NCBI RefSeq assembly: GCF_900119495.1
Contig: NZ_LT632435.1
Span: 1,237,847 to 1,301,846, forward strand
Reading direction: 5' to 3'
Length of the DNA stretch: 64,000 bases
Source: Arcanobacterium urinimassiliense
GTDB lineage: Bacteria; Actinomycetota; Actinomycetes; Actinomycetales; Actinomycetaceae
The position numbers were made by a program, and so were the translations under genes. Below the pieces are notes generated by a model. That model worked only from the letters and a program-made list of their open reading frames with translations. It was not told the origin of the DNA and ran no database searches. Shown in pieces: positions 6,915-14,617 of the stretch; the stretch's first letter is position 1, and each line of letters opens with the position of its first letter.

Positions 6915-7227
6915 GTGCGTTCCTCCTTCGTGGTGGCGACTTTTTCTGTCCGGACAATCAAATTCTGACAGTTATTGCGGTTGCATACCACCAAGCGCAC
7001 CTTGAACTTAGCGCAACCGCGAGTTGCAAGGCTTATGTTTGGGACTGCTGAAGGTTTGGTTGACGTTTTTCTTGTTCCTTCAGCCGTCCCGACGAATTCT
7101 GGGCAGGAATCGGTTGGAAGCATCTACCTCGAAAAGATGGTGACCCTTTGATAGGAACCTGTTTGTTTTGCTCCAAGCAGCCAATTAATAGCTGAACCCC
7201 TACCACCTATTTTGAACCTGCTAAGCC
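6915..7227. other. Gap left of the long inverted repeat
   Basis: No gene can be supported. It contains the ribosome site and presumably the promoter of the XRE membrane gene, then sequence of mixed composition that marks the border between the Firmicutes-like segment and the recombinase remnant. A short minus-strand frame ending at 6911 has no recognisable homology. Confidence 0.35.
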
Positions 7228-7319
7228 GCGAGCGCCAGACACTCGCTATTTTGTATCCAATCCGAGCAGTAAGTTTCGCACAAGCGTCCGTATTGGATAC
7301 AAGGGCGCTTGGCGCTCGC
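7228..7319. repeat. Long two-part inverted repeat (hairpin of about 92 bp)
   Basis: Outer arms GCGAGCGCCA (7228-7237) and TGGCGCTCGC (7310-7319) and inner arms TTGTATCCAAT (7251-7261) and ATTGGATACAA (7292-7302) nest around a common centre. Both pairs match exactly. A smaller hairpin lies at about 7477-7500 (GACTCGC and GCGAGAGTC). The stretch to 7594 has no convincing gene. The position, between an element fragment and a recombinase remnant, suggests a mobile-element end or a recombination site. Confidence 0.65.
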
Positions 7320-7789
7320 CTGTGAGCCGAGCGAGCTTTTGGCTTGATAGTAGGCAAAATGGCGCTCGTGGCTGCGCGTTCGACGCTCGCTTCTTACCCT
7401 GATTCGGGTTGCTGTTATTTTCAAGGGTAAAGGGCGATTAGCGCCAGTGAACCCGATGGCACTGCCGGAGCCGAGACTCGCGCAAAGGTGCGAGAGTCGC
7501 CAAAAGGTACAGATTAGCTGCCGAAACAACTGGATTAGTGGGCGATTTAGAGCGTGTATATGACTAGCGAAATCACTACGTGAAGGGAAGCTAGATGCAC
7601 GCCACAATAGCCTCACAGCCGACTCAAGCGAGGCAGATGGATTACTGCTTGGCAGACTTCTTTCTGACGAATCTTGCCCTAGAAGGCACGCTCATGTGGG
7701 GAAACGTCCGCGATGCGCAAGACCTACTCATCGCCGATCTTGGCCTCACGCGCACAGCGCCGAGAGCGCCGTTACCACTCGGCGGTAAA

Positions 7790-8226
7790 CAATCATTTGG
7801 CGTGCAACTATCGGGGCTGATTGAGTGCGAATCTTGCGGCTGTAAATATGGGCACATAACCTGGCATGCCCGCACCCCGAATCGCGTGGACGTTTGGGAA
7901 TGCGCCACAAACCACCTAAAGCGCGGCACCTGCGCCGCCCCGCACATCACTCCCAAAACCAAGACGACTACCACCAGCGCTTCGCCCAGCTCGAAACCCG
8001 CCAGCGCGAAACCATTACCGCCTACGAAGCAACCACGGCGGAGATTGAACGGCGCACAGGCATCAAAGCCACACTCAACCACTACCGGCGCACCCTCACC
8101 ACACTAGAAAGTGTAGGCGACTTTAACCCCGCCACCTTCCACGCCCTGTGCCAACGCATCGAGATAGCACCAAGTGGCAAAGCGACCGTGATCTGGAAAG
8201 ACGGAACCAGCACACAAGCGCAATAG
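7790..8226 (+). pseudogene. Large serine recombinase, C-terminal remnant with frameshift
   Basis: The part from 7790 encodes SGLIECESCGCKYGHITWHA followed by VWECATNHLKRGTCAAPHI, which is the four-cysteine zinc beta-ribbon of large serine recombinases. A frame change near 7945-7965 is then needed to read the C-terminal coiled coil (DDYHQRFAQLETRQ and on to IWKDGTSTQAQ, stop at 8226). The N-terminal resolvase domain with its catalytic serine is absent, and some residues seem missing at the frameshift. It cannot be active. Such enzymes integrate and excise phages and conjugative elements, so this marks an old element next to ssrA. Confidence 0.7.
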
Positions 8227-8270
8227 CCAGAAAGCTCCCCAAATAGAAAGCCAGCACCGATCATTTCAGG
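8208..8270 (+). repeat. Left copy of recombinase 3'-end repeat
   Basis: The last codons of the recombinase remnant plus about 40 bases downstream. The same motif order occurs again at 10459-10516: CAG.ACAC.AG.GCAATAG, then GCCAGAAA, then AAAGCCAGCACCGA. The left copy has a longer gap between the last two blocks and lacks the second half of the hairpin present in the right copy. Together the copies bracket the AT-rich gene island. Confidence 0.6.
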
Positions 8271-8350
8271 CTAAGTGTCATTTGGGTATTAACTCAGAAA
8301 AGCGACTAAGATTTATATTTCTTAATCGCCTTGTATCTTCAGTATTTAAT

Positions 8351-8376
8351 TTTATTCAGCTCGACAAACTGGGAGT
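8351..8376. repeat. Spacer repeat, copy 1, in AT-rich island
   Basis: TTATTCAGCTCGACAAACTG is nearly repeated at 8963-8988 as TTATTCAGTTAGACAAACTG. Each copy lies directly after the 3' end of a leftward gene of the island, and GCAATTTATT occurs close to both. Repeated spacers behind immunity-type genes are typical of arrays built by cassette capture. Confidence 0.6.
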
Positions 8377-8393
8377 TGTATGTAGCAATTTAT

Positions 8394-8924
8394 TTAAAGC
8401 AATTCGACATCAATATTTTCAGCATCAAAAATTTCCTTTACTTTATCAAAATCGCTGCTCATTATTGTTGCTTTTCTAAGATTTGGAAATTGACTTAATT
8501 CTGAAATAGTCACATTATTTAAATCAAAACAGTCATCTTCTCCATCCCACTGTGGAATTATATTCATATATACTTCATTTCCACCATCCATGTAGATTTG
8601 TTCCACATACTGTGCAAATTTCTTTGGAATAGAAATTTCTCTAAAGAAATTAAGGGCTGGTTCTATTACAGTATAACTGTCTGTATCTATCTCTTTCTCT
8701 TTGTATTCATCAGCAAAATCATAAATATCAAAACAAGGCTCTAATAAATTCAACTCGTACATCAACACTTCAACTATAGCCAGTTTGAAATTCAAATTAT
8801 CAAAGTACAATATTTCTTCTGTATTATTATCACTATCTTCTCTTAAGAACTTTTCTTTTTTGACATCTTTTACTTTATCTAATTCAAATTCTTTTTCCCT
8901 TCCAAACAGTCCGAATAAACCCAT
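8394..8924 (-). CDS. Probable immunity-type protein (DUF6892-like)
   Basis: A 176-residue acidic, soluble protein starting MGLFGLFGREKEFELD. It has the pattern DNLNFKLAIVEVLMYELNLLEPCFDIYDFAD, then QIYMDGGNEVYMNI, QWDGEDDCFD and FPNLRKATIM. I associate this pattern with the DUF6892 domain, which is often found in clusters of polymorphic-toxin immunity genes; this is from memory and not checked. The start has a GGAGGAAG ribosome site. The gene is very AT-rich compared with the chromosome. No toxin gene is seen nearby, so it would be an orphan. Confidence 0.6.
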   Translation of the reverse strand: MGLFGLFGREKEFELDKVKDVKKEKFLREDSDNNTEEILYFDNLNFKLAIVEVLMYELNLLEPCFDIYDFADEYKEKEIDTDSYTVIEPALNFFREISIPKKFAQYVEQIYMDGGNEVYMNIIPQWDGEDDCFDLNNVTISELSQFPNLRKATIMSSDFDKVKEIFDAENIDVELL

Positions 8925-8962
8925 TCTTCTCTTCCTCCAATCATTATATTTAAGAGCAATTT

Positions 8963-8988
8963 ATTATTCAGTTAGACAAACTGGGATT
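8963..8988. repeat. Spacer repeat, copy 2, in AT-rich island
   Basis: Second copy of the spacer described at 8351-8376, between the start of the DUF6892-like gene and the stop of the next gene. Its presence supports the idea that these genes were added as similar cassettes. Confidence 0.6.
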
Positions 8989-9266
8989 TAAAGTTCTCTG
9001 ATTATCCACTCAGCCTCTTGATTTTCTCTTGTTGCACAATATCCACAAGGCATTTCTGCCAAAGTTCCTATCGAATTATCTAACTCAAATACAGACTGTA
9101 AAGAAACTAGTTTAGCGTCCTCTGCTTCGTGCCTTTTTCCGCATAAGAATTGCCACATACCATCATCTTCATCATGTGATACAAATAAAATTGGTTCATC
9201 TCTATTTATTACATGACTACATAAAATAGCTACTGTATTTGGCTCATCATAAAAAGGAAACATCAT
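8988..9266 (-). CDS. Small protein resembling immunity/DUF2185-type proteins
   Basis: A 92-residue soluble protein. Its core reads VAILCSHVINRDEPILFVSHDEDDGMWQFLCG, then EDAKLVSLQSVFELD and IGTLAEMPCGYCATREN. The SHDEDDGMWQFLCG strand recurs in small proteins that sit beside toxin-immunity genes; assignment to a DUF2185/Imm-like group is only tentative. The ribosome site is weak. It is AT-rich and reads in the same direction as its neighbours, so it may be part of a transcript with them. Confidence 0.55.
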   Translation of the reverse strand: MMFPFYDEPNTVAILCSHVINRDEPILFVSHDEDDGMWQFLCGKRHEAEDAKLVSLQSVFELDNSIGTLAEMPCGYCATRENQEAEWIIREL

Positions 9267-9285
9267 AAAAAAAGAAATTTCTGCT

Positions 9286-9882
9286 CTACAATTTTAGCAT
9301 TTTCAATTCATTTTCTTTTCCGAAAAAACCGTCTATTATTTCATCTGCAAGATAATATTTATTTTTAAAATATGTTACGATAGCTAGCTGAAAATCATTA
9401 AATACGTCATCATCTCTACAGAATGTTTCTGTGCTCACGTCTAAAATAAGACTATGCAATTCATTATAATCGTACAAAAATTTTTCTGATAATTCTTTTT
9501 TTGAAACCTTTTCTTCATTTGGGAAGTTTCCGCTTGCTTTAATTTCAAATGGATACACTTTGCTACTTTTTTTCGTTTTACGAGATTCAACTAATATACA
9601 AGTTGAGCCATATGTTACAACAATCCCCGGTGTTGTGTCTCTAAATTGTGCAAATGAAATATGATCCAGCTCATCTTTTTCCATAGCATTTTTTATAACT
9701 AATTCTTTTCTATAAGGATTATGGATATTCCAACTAAATTTGTTTTTATAATCTGTATATTCACTTATAATATGTAATATATCAGCTAAAGAATATTGCA
9801 TCGGCAAATACATCGATAACCTAGCTTTATTATGCTTATCACATAAGCAAAAAGTTGTATATTTTGTTAATATACTTTTCAT
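9286..9882 (-). CDS. Hypothetical protein of the AT-rich island
   Basis: A 198-residue soluble protein with no recognised family. Visible traits are an N-terminal MKSILTKYTTFCLCDKHNKA, a central TPGIVVTYGSTCILVESRK strand pair, and an acidic C-terminal part (DYNELHSLILDVSTETF, DFQLAIVTYFKNKYYLADEIIDGFFG). Such alternating hydrophobic and acidic character is common in immunity proteins, but that is analogy only. It sits 19 bases upstream of the DUF2185-like gene on the same strand. Confidence 0.5.
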   Translation of the reverse strand: MKSILTKYTTFCLCDKHNKARLSMYLPMQYSLADILHIISEYTDYKNKFSWNIHNPYRKELVIKNAMEKDELDHISFAQFRDTTPGIVVTYGSTCILVESRKTKKSSKVYPFEIKASGNFPNEEKVSKKELSEKFLYDYNELHSLILDVSTETFCRDDDVFNDFQLAIVTYFKNKYYLADEIIDGFFGKENELKMLKL

Positions 9883-9973
9883 CTTATTCTCGCTTTTATT
9901 TTCTAATTTCTCTACACCGCTTTAATCTTCTCGTTTATCAATTTAATAAATACTTCAAAAACAGAGAATAATA

Positions 9974-10441
9974 CTATTCAATTACTAGTTCTACGAAGTC
10001 TCCATCTTCCTTGTTATATACATGTTTGTTTACAATCCCAAGTAGCTTCTGTATAGACTCGATATACGGACTGGAAAATTCCAAATAGCAGATATCGTCG
10101 CTAACATCATTCAAATCTTCATAAAAATCTTGAACTACCACACCAAATTTGTCTAAAATATCTTCCAATGGATATTGAGAAATATTCTTTGGACTATCCC
10201 CTTCACCCAATTCAGGTTCTTGAATAAATTTTAATGACGCAACAAAGCAATCCTCTTTCATAAAAGCGTCGTATGTTTTATAAATGTGCTCTGCCACTTT
10301 TTCATAATCACTTCCATCATATTTTTCACATACAAACACATCTATGTTTTTCACTTCATCCTCTCTTTCCAATTCTTCAGTTTTTAACTTTGGTAGAAGC
10401 TTCAAAACCTTTAATCTAACTGAACTGTTTGCCTCTGCCAT
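9974..10441 (-). CDS. Hypothetical acidic protein of the AT-rich island, N-terminus uncertain
   Basis: A 155-residue acidic protein (LPKLKTEELEREDEVKNIDVFVCEKYDG, YPLEDILDKFGVVVQDFYEDLNDVSDDICYLEFSSPYIES). No family is recognised, though size and charge resemble immunity proteins. The ATG at 10441 has no ribosome site, and the DNA just upstream (10459 on) is a recombinase 3'-end remnant of different composition. The original N-terminus may therefore have been replaced at an insertion junction. Confidence 0.45.
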   Translation of the reverse strand: MAEANSSVRLKVLKLLPKLKTEELEREDEVKNIDVFVCEKYDGSDYEKVAEHIYKTYDAFMKEDCFVASLKFIQEPELGEGDSPKNISQYPLEDILDKFGVVVQDFYEDLNDVSDDICYLEFSSPYIESIQKLLGIVNKHVYNKEDGDFVELVIE

Positions 10442-10458
10442 TATTATGACACGAGATT

Positions 10459-10516
10459 CAGTACACCAGAGCAATAGCGGCAAAGGCCAGAAATCAAAAG
10501 CCAGCACCGACCGTTT
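10459..10516 (+). repeat. Right copy of recombinase 3'-end repeat
   Basis: The frame that ends at the TAG at about 10475-10477 reads DTRFSTPEQ-stop, parallel to DGTSTQAQ-stop of the recombinase remnant. The following GCCAGAAA and AAAGCCAGCACCGA blocks also match. This appears to be the tail of a second, related recombinase gene, so the AT-rich island lies between two homologous ends. Confidence 0.55.
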
Positions 10517-10532
10517 CGGTTGCTGGCTTTCT
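10496..10532. terminator. Hairpin terminator between island and ssrA
   Basis: AAAGCCAGCA pairs with TGCTGGCTTT (10 bp) around CCGACCGTTTCGGT, which pairs further. On the plus strand it is followed by TCTATTTC and on the minus strand by TGATTTC, so it could stop transcripts from both sides. Half of the same hairpin is present in the left repeat at 8247-8260. Confidence 0.55.
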
Positions 10533-10655
10533 ATTTCCCCAGCTCAACACAACAATTTCGCGTAACCCCTATTTTGGAGCAAACAAGCAATTTTTGGAGC
10601 AAAATGACAAAACAAAACCTGCTGGCGCGAAATTGTATCAACACCAGCAGGCAGT

Positions 10656-11035
10656 TAGTGGAGATGCGGGGAATCGAACCCCGGTCCGATACGGAATGTC
10701 TGAGACTTCTCCGGGTGCAGTTTGCTAGACGCTTTTTTCGGCTCCAGCGCTCACGCAAACCAGTCGCTGGCGAACCTAGTTAGCTAAGTTTATGTTTCCT
10801 ACCGCTAACCTGCAGAAAACACAGTGGCTTCCTTAAAGACGACGCCAGGAATCTCGCGCGAAAGCTACGCGAGGCTGACGGATTTCTTTAAATGCGCTCG
10901 TGCTTAGGCAGCGAGGGCGAAATCGTTATGATGCTTATTAGCAACTATTTTTTGCAGAGAATCGTTAAAGAGCTGACTCTGCTTCCTCTACCCGCTTCTC
11001 TCCGGCAATCAATACCGTCGAAACCGATCATCCCC
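10656..11035 (-). ncRNA. ssrA: tmRNA (transfer-messenger RNA)
   Basis: The 5' end reads GGGGATGATCGGTTTCGACG and the 3' end GGTTCGATTCCCCGCATCTCC, giving the tRNA-like acceptor stem (GGGGATG with CATCTCC, one G-U pair) and T arm. The resume site TAGTT is followed by the tag frame at 10942-10904, which encodes ANKHHNDFALAA and a stop. The ALAA end is the degradation signal for ClpXP-type proteases. The RNA, with SmpB, rescues stalled ribosomes. The terminal bases encoded are CTA rather than CCA, so CCA must be made by end repair. The smpB gene is present at 16161, and the 3' end of ssrA borders the mobile region, a classic integration site. Confidence 0.95.
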
Positions 11036-11042
11036 ATATTTA

Positions 11043-11073
11043 GTTATAAATCACCAAAGTGCCTTACAGTATA
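11043..11073 (-). promoter_or_regulatory. Candidate ssrA promoter -10 boxes
   Basis: On the minus strand TATACT (11073-11068) and TATAAC (11048-11043) lie upstream of the tmRNA 5' end. The second would place the start within a base or two of the mature end; the first implies a 5' leader removed by RNase P. No convincing -35 is seen for either. Confidence 0.35.
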
Positions 11074-11099
11074 GCAAAATATTTACCGCTTATTCTGCC

Positions 11100-11218
11100 C
11101 AAGCCGTAATATTCCACACCCATATCCCATCTACTCCTACTATCCCGTTCTCGTCTATCCCGTCCCACCTACCCAAATCCCACCTAGTCCGTTCCCACCT
11201 ATGTAGCTCCCACACTTC
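11100..11218. repeat. Degenerate CT-rich repeats upstream of ssrA
   Basis: Variants of TCCCACCTA occur many times (for example ATCCCATCTACTCC, TCCCGTCCCACCTACCC, ATCCCACCTAGTCC, TTCCCACCTATGTAG). No gene is present in the gap from the tmRNA to 11387. A possible -10 TATACT at 11269-11274 and a small palindrome GGCATATATGAATGCC at 11243-11258 may belong to the rightward ABC transporter operon. Confidence 0.5.
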
Positions 11219-11387
11219 TCCTAACTATGTTTTTACATAATTGGCATATATGAATGCCTCCGCTCCCCTATACTCAGCAAATATGCAAATCCGGCATGTA
11301 TCGATATCCATTCCCATTTACATTTTTCATGAATCGTAATACTCTCGCTTACTAACTGACTCTGCACACCTAGGAAAGGGTACTTAC

Positions 11388-12755
11388 TTGTCATTTTTGG
11401 GAAGAGCTGGACGCTACGTCTTTAGAAAAAGAATCAAGACGCTAATTATTTTGGGTATTTTAACAGCTATGATGACGGTACTCCTCGCTACAGGAGCCGT
11501 AACCGAATCCGCCAATCGAGTGGGAGCAGAAGTATCTGCCCGCACCGGTGCTGGTTTTGTACTGCAAAATAATCCCCAAGTTAATCCCGGCACTCCCCGC
11601 GGCGCTGGCACCGTAAAAGGCGCAGATATTAAGAAAATAGCGCAGCTAGCTGGAGTAAAAAACTATGTCGCGCGGCAAAACGTGACGGCGGATCTAGTAA
11701 ATGCGCAAGTACAAAAACTTCCCCAGCAAGAATACGATGCGAAAAAAGAAGCCCAGTTTGGTAATGCCGCAAATGTGTGGGGTGTAAATGGCACCGAACT
11801 GGATAATAACTTCCGCAGCGGCGCCCTAAAATTAATTGCTGGGCGGCATCTACAAGAAAACGACCAGCATAAATCAATAATTCACGCTGATTTAGCGAAG
11901 GCGAATGGGCTCTCTCTCGGCAGCAAGATTACCTTAAAAGCTAATCCATACGACGTAGATAATCAGAAGCACTCTACCGCACAAGTGGAGACGGAAATAG
12001 TTGGCCTAGTTTCTGGAAACAATACTCGCCCAGCGGCACAGCGGAGCGAACTTTTTGCAAATACTATCTTCACCGACCTCGATACTACCCGCACGCTCTA
12101 CGGTATGGATGCGGCGACGGAGATCTATCAAGATGCTAATTTCTTTGTAGATAAAGCAGACCAGCTGGAAGAAGTGGCGAAATCGGCCACTAAGCTCAAT
12201 ATCGATTGGCGCAACTACCAGCTAGCCCGCAGCACCCAATATTTAGCTGGTATCACCGGAGCGGTAGACGGAGTGCGGAGCGTCATGCACGGGGCCCGCA
12301 TAGCTACTTTCCTACTTGCGACAATTATTCTCACGCTGGTGCTCTTCCTCTGGATGAATGAGCGGAAAAAAGAGACCGGCGTATTACTCTCTATTGGCAC
12401 CAAGAAAATCAGTATGGTGGCACAATATTTTACTGAGCTAATTATGATTTCTCTGCCTGCATTCCTTATTTCCTATTTCGGAGCAAATGCAATTGCCCAG
12501 AAAATTGGCAACTCCGTGCTCAACTCGGTAAATGCCTCGGCGCAGCAAAGTTTCTCTAAAGGGCAGCAGGCGGGTGCCGATATGGAATCTTCGATGGCTA
12601 CCCGCACTCTAGACAGCCTTTCCGTGCACATCACGCAGCAGGATTTAATTAGCGTCGGACTACTCGCTCTAGTGGTAATTGCTCTTTGTGTATTGATTTC
12701 TGCTGCTCCGATGCTAAGAAAATCTCCGCGAGCTCTCTTGGTGGATATTAAATGA
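11388..12755 (+). CDS. ABC transporter permease, FtsX/MacB type
   Basis: A 455-residue permease with one N-terminal transmembrane helix (TLIILGILTAMMTVLLATG), a large outside domain of about 270 residues, and three C-terminal helices around 310-450 with the FtsX-type core (ATFLLATIILTLVLFLWMNERKKETGVLLSIG). The start is TTG with AGGAAAGG about ten bases upstream. It overlaps the next permease by four bases (ATGA), and the ATPase follows, so the three form one exporter. This family exports peptides or lipids or removes antimicrobial peptides. No sensor kinase is adjacent. Confidence 0.8.
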   Translation: MSFLGRAGRYVFRKRIKTLIILGILTAMMTVLLATGAVTESANRVGAEVSARTGAGFVLQNNPQVNPGTPRGAGTVKGADIKKIAQLAGVKNYVARQNVTADLVNAQVQKLPQQEYDAKKEAQFGNAANVWGVNGTELDNNFRSGALKLIAGRHLQENDQHKSIIHADLAKANGLSLGSKITLKANPYDVDNQKHSTAQVETEIVGLVSGNNTRPAAQRSELFANTIFTDLDTTRTLYGMDAATEIYQDANFFVDKADQLEEVAKSATKLNIDWRNYQLARSTQYLAGITGAVDGVRSVMHGARIATFLLATIILTLVLFLWMNERKKETGVLLSIGTKKISMVAQYFTELIMISLPAFLISYFGANAIAQKIGNSVLNSVNASAQQSFSKGQQAGADMESSMATRTLDSLSVHITQQDLISVGLLALVVIALCVLISAAPMLRKSPRALLVDIK

Positions 12756-13972
12756 AAGGCATATCTTTGCCGCGGCGAGCTGGGTATGCCCTTAGCCGCC
12801 GGCCGGCGCGCAGTCTTATTATTTTCCTGATTATGGTGGTAATTTTTACCGCTTTAGTAGCTCAAGCTGGCGTGCGCACCACTATGAGCACCATGCGCGA
12901 AGCAATTGATGCTAATTTAGGGGCTGGCTTTACCGCTACCTCCCCTGCCGGCGCACTCACCGCGGAAAATGCAGAAAAATTGACGCAAATTCCCGGAGTG
13001 AAAGAGCACGTATATGAAGGAGAGACGCTGGGGCGCCCCCAGAATGCACATCCGGTAGAAAATACCGGAAGTGTACAACTAGATCCAGAATTTGCCGGAG
13101 ATATTGCTATCACCGGCACCACTAACTCTGAGCTTTATCCAGAGTTTACGGGGCGTATCTATCGCCTTACAGCGGGGAGCGCAGTAACGGAAGAAAAAGC
13201 GGGTGCCCTTATTCATCAGGAATTTGCCACTCAAAATAATTTACAAATCGGAAGCGAACTCATCCTGCAACAAGGTGAAAAAATCGTGCGCATTCCGGTG
13301 CAAGGAATTTTTAGCGGAAAAGCAGAAAATCCCACTGGCCTGCCGGCGGGAGCTTCTGAAAATAAAGTATTTCTTGATTTTGCCTCTTACCGGCAACTAA
13401 GCGGCATAGATACCTATACTTTGGCTCGCTATTTCACCGCAGATGCCTCCACTTTACCCGCTACCTTGGAAAAGGCGCGGCAGGAGCTGCCAGATTTACA
13501 GCTAGAAGATAACTCTGCCCAATTCTCAGGCATTTTAGAATCTATTTCGGGCGTGGAAAAAATGCTTAGCTATCTTCTCATAGGTTTTTGCCTAGCCAGT
13601 GCAGCTATCCTCGGGCTAGTCCTGATTTTCTGGGCGCGCGGGAGAATTCGCGAAATAGGAATTCTGCTGGCTCTCGGTAAATCAAAGCTGAATATCTTAG
13701 CGCAATTCATTATTGAGATTGCACTGCTCGGAGCGCTATCCGCCCTCCTTGCTCTCTTAATCGGCCAGTTCCTCAGTAATTCACTCAGCACGGCTTTATT
13801 GGCAAGATCCGGCGATGCTACTCTCGCCGCTCTCTCTGCTGAATCTGGCGGTATTCTCTCTACCCTAGCCGCCTTGGCGGGGGGATATTCAATAATATTT
13901 ATTTCCCTCAGCGCCGCCCTCTTCCCTATTTTCCGTAAAACCCCAAAATCTATTCTTTCGCAAATGAGCTAG
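12752..13972 (+). CDS. ABC transporter permease, FtsX/MacB type (second subunit)
   Basis: A 406-residue permease of the same plan as the preceding one: a short basic N-terminus, a helix (SLIIFLIMVVIFTALVAQAGV), an outside domain and three C-terminal helices including REIGILLALGKSK, the conserved cytoplasmic loop of this family. It probably pairs with the previous subunit as a heterodimer. The two share only moderate similarity, so the duplication is old. Translation is likely coupled, as the start overlaps the upstream stop. Confidence 0.8.
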   Translation: MKGISLPRRAGYALSRRPARSLIIFLIMVVIFTALVAQAGVRTTMSTMREAIDANLGAGFTATSPAGALTAENAEKLTQIPGVKEHVYEGETLGRPQNAHPVENTGSVQLDPEFAGDIAITGTTNSELYPEFTGRIYRLTAGSAVTEEKAGALIHQEFATQNNLQIGSELILQQGEKIVRIPVQGIFSGKAENPTGLPAGASENKVFLDFASYRQLSGIDTYTLARYFTADASTLPATLEKARQELPDLQLEDNSAQFSGILESISGVEKMLSYLLIGFCLASAAILGLVLIFWARGRIREIGILLALGKSKLNILAQFIIEIALLGALSALLALLIGQFLSNSLSTALLARSGDATLAALSAESGGILSTLAALAGGYSIIFISLSAALFPIFRKTPKSILSQMS

Positions 13973-13981
13973 GAGCAATAA

Positions 13982-14611
13982 ATGACTATTTTACAACTCG
14001 ACCACATCAGCTATTCTTATCCCGGATCCAATACGAAAGTACTGGCCGATCTATGCATGGATTTTGAGCTTGGTAAGTTCTACGCCATAGTCGGAGCTTC
14101 GGGAGCCGGTAAATCAACCTTACTGAGCCTACTCGCCGGTTTAGATTCTCCTACCAAAGGAGCGGTAAAGTTCCAAGGAAAAGATATTGCCGAAACTGGA
14201 TATTCACAGCATCGGCGGGAGCAAATTTCGCTCGTATTCCAAAACTACAATCTAATCGATTACTTAACCCCGCTCGAGAACCTGCGTCTAGTAGATAAAA
14301 AAGCTAGCTGGGAAAATCTGGCAGAATTAGGACTGAGCAAAGAGGAAGCTCGCCGTAATGTACTACAGCTCTCTGGCGGTCAGCAACAGCGCGTAGCTAT
14401 CGGAAGAGCTCTAGTATCTCCGGCCCCGATTATTCTGGCTGATGAACCTACCGGAAATCTAGACGAAACTACGGCCGCAGAAGTGATTGAGATTTTGCGC
14501 AATGCGGCGCGCAATGGAAAATGCGTAATCGTGGTAACGCACTCGAAGCAACTGGCGGCAGCTGCTGATATTACCTTGCAGCTAAAAGGACGCCGCTTAA
14601 TAGAAAAATAA
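13982..14611 (+). CDS. ABC transporter ATP-binding protein (MacB/LolD-like)
   Basis: A 209-residue ATPase with all motifs intact: Walker A GASGAGKST (about residues 37-45), Q-loop in VFQNYNLIDYLTP, signature LSGGQQQR, Walker [13 protein letters not shown] and the switch histidine in VVTHS. It powers the two permeases just upstream (9-bp gap). The PTGNLD ending is typical of the MacB/FtsE/LolD branch. It is followed by a converging gene only six bases away, so no terminator fits between them. Confidence 0.85.
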   Translation: MTILQLDHISYSYPGSNTKVLADLCMDFELGKFYAIVGASGAGKSTLLSLLAGLDSPTKGAVKFQGKDIAETGYSQHRREQISLVFQNYNLIDYLTPLENLRLVDKKASWENLAELGLSKEEARRNVLQLSGGQQQRVAIGRALVSPAPIILADEPTGNLDETTAAEVIEILRNAARNGKCVIVVTHSKQLAAAADITLQLKGRRLIEK

Positions 14612-14617
14612 GAGGAA

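Noticed and set aside
7595-7789. N-terminal part of the long plus-strand frame before the recombinase zinc ribbon
   Set aside because: It does not resemble the resolvase or recombinase domain that should precede the ribbon, so I start the remnant at the recognisable part.
10520-10783. Frames on both strands over the 3' end of the tmRNA gene
   Set aside because: The sequence is explained by the tRNA-like end of ssrA; no protein features are seen.
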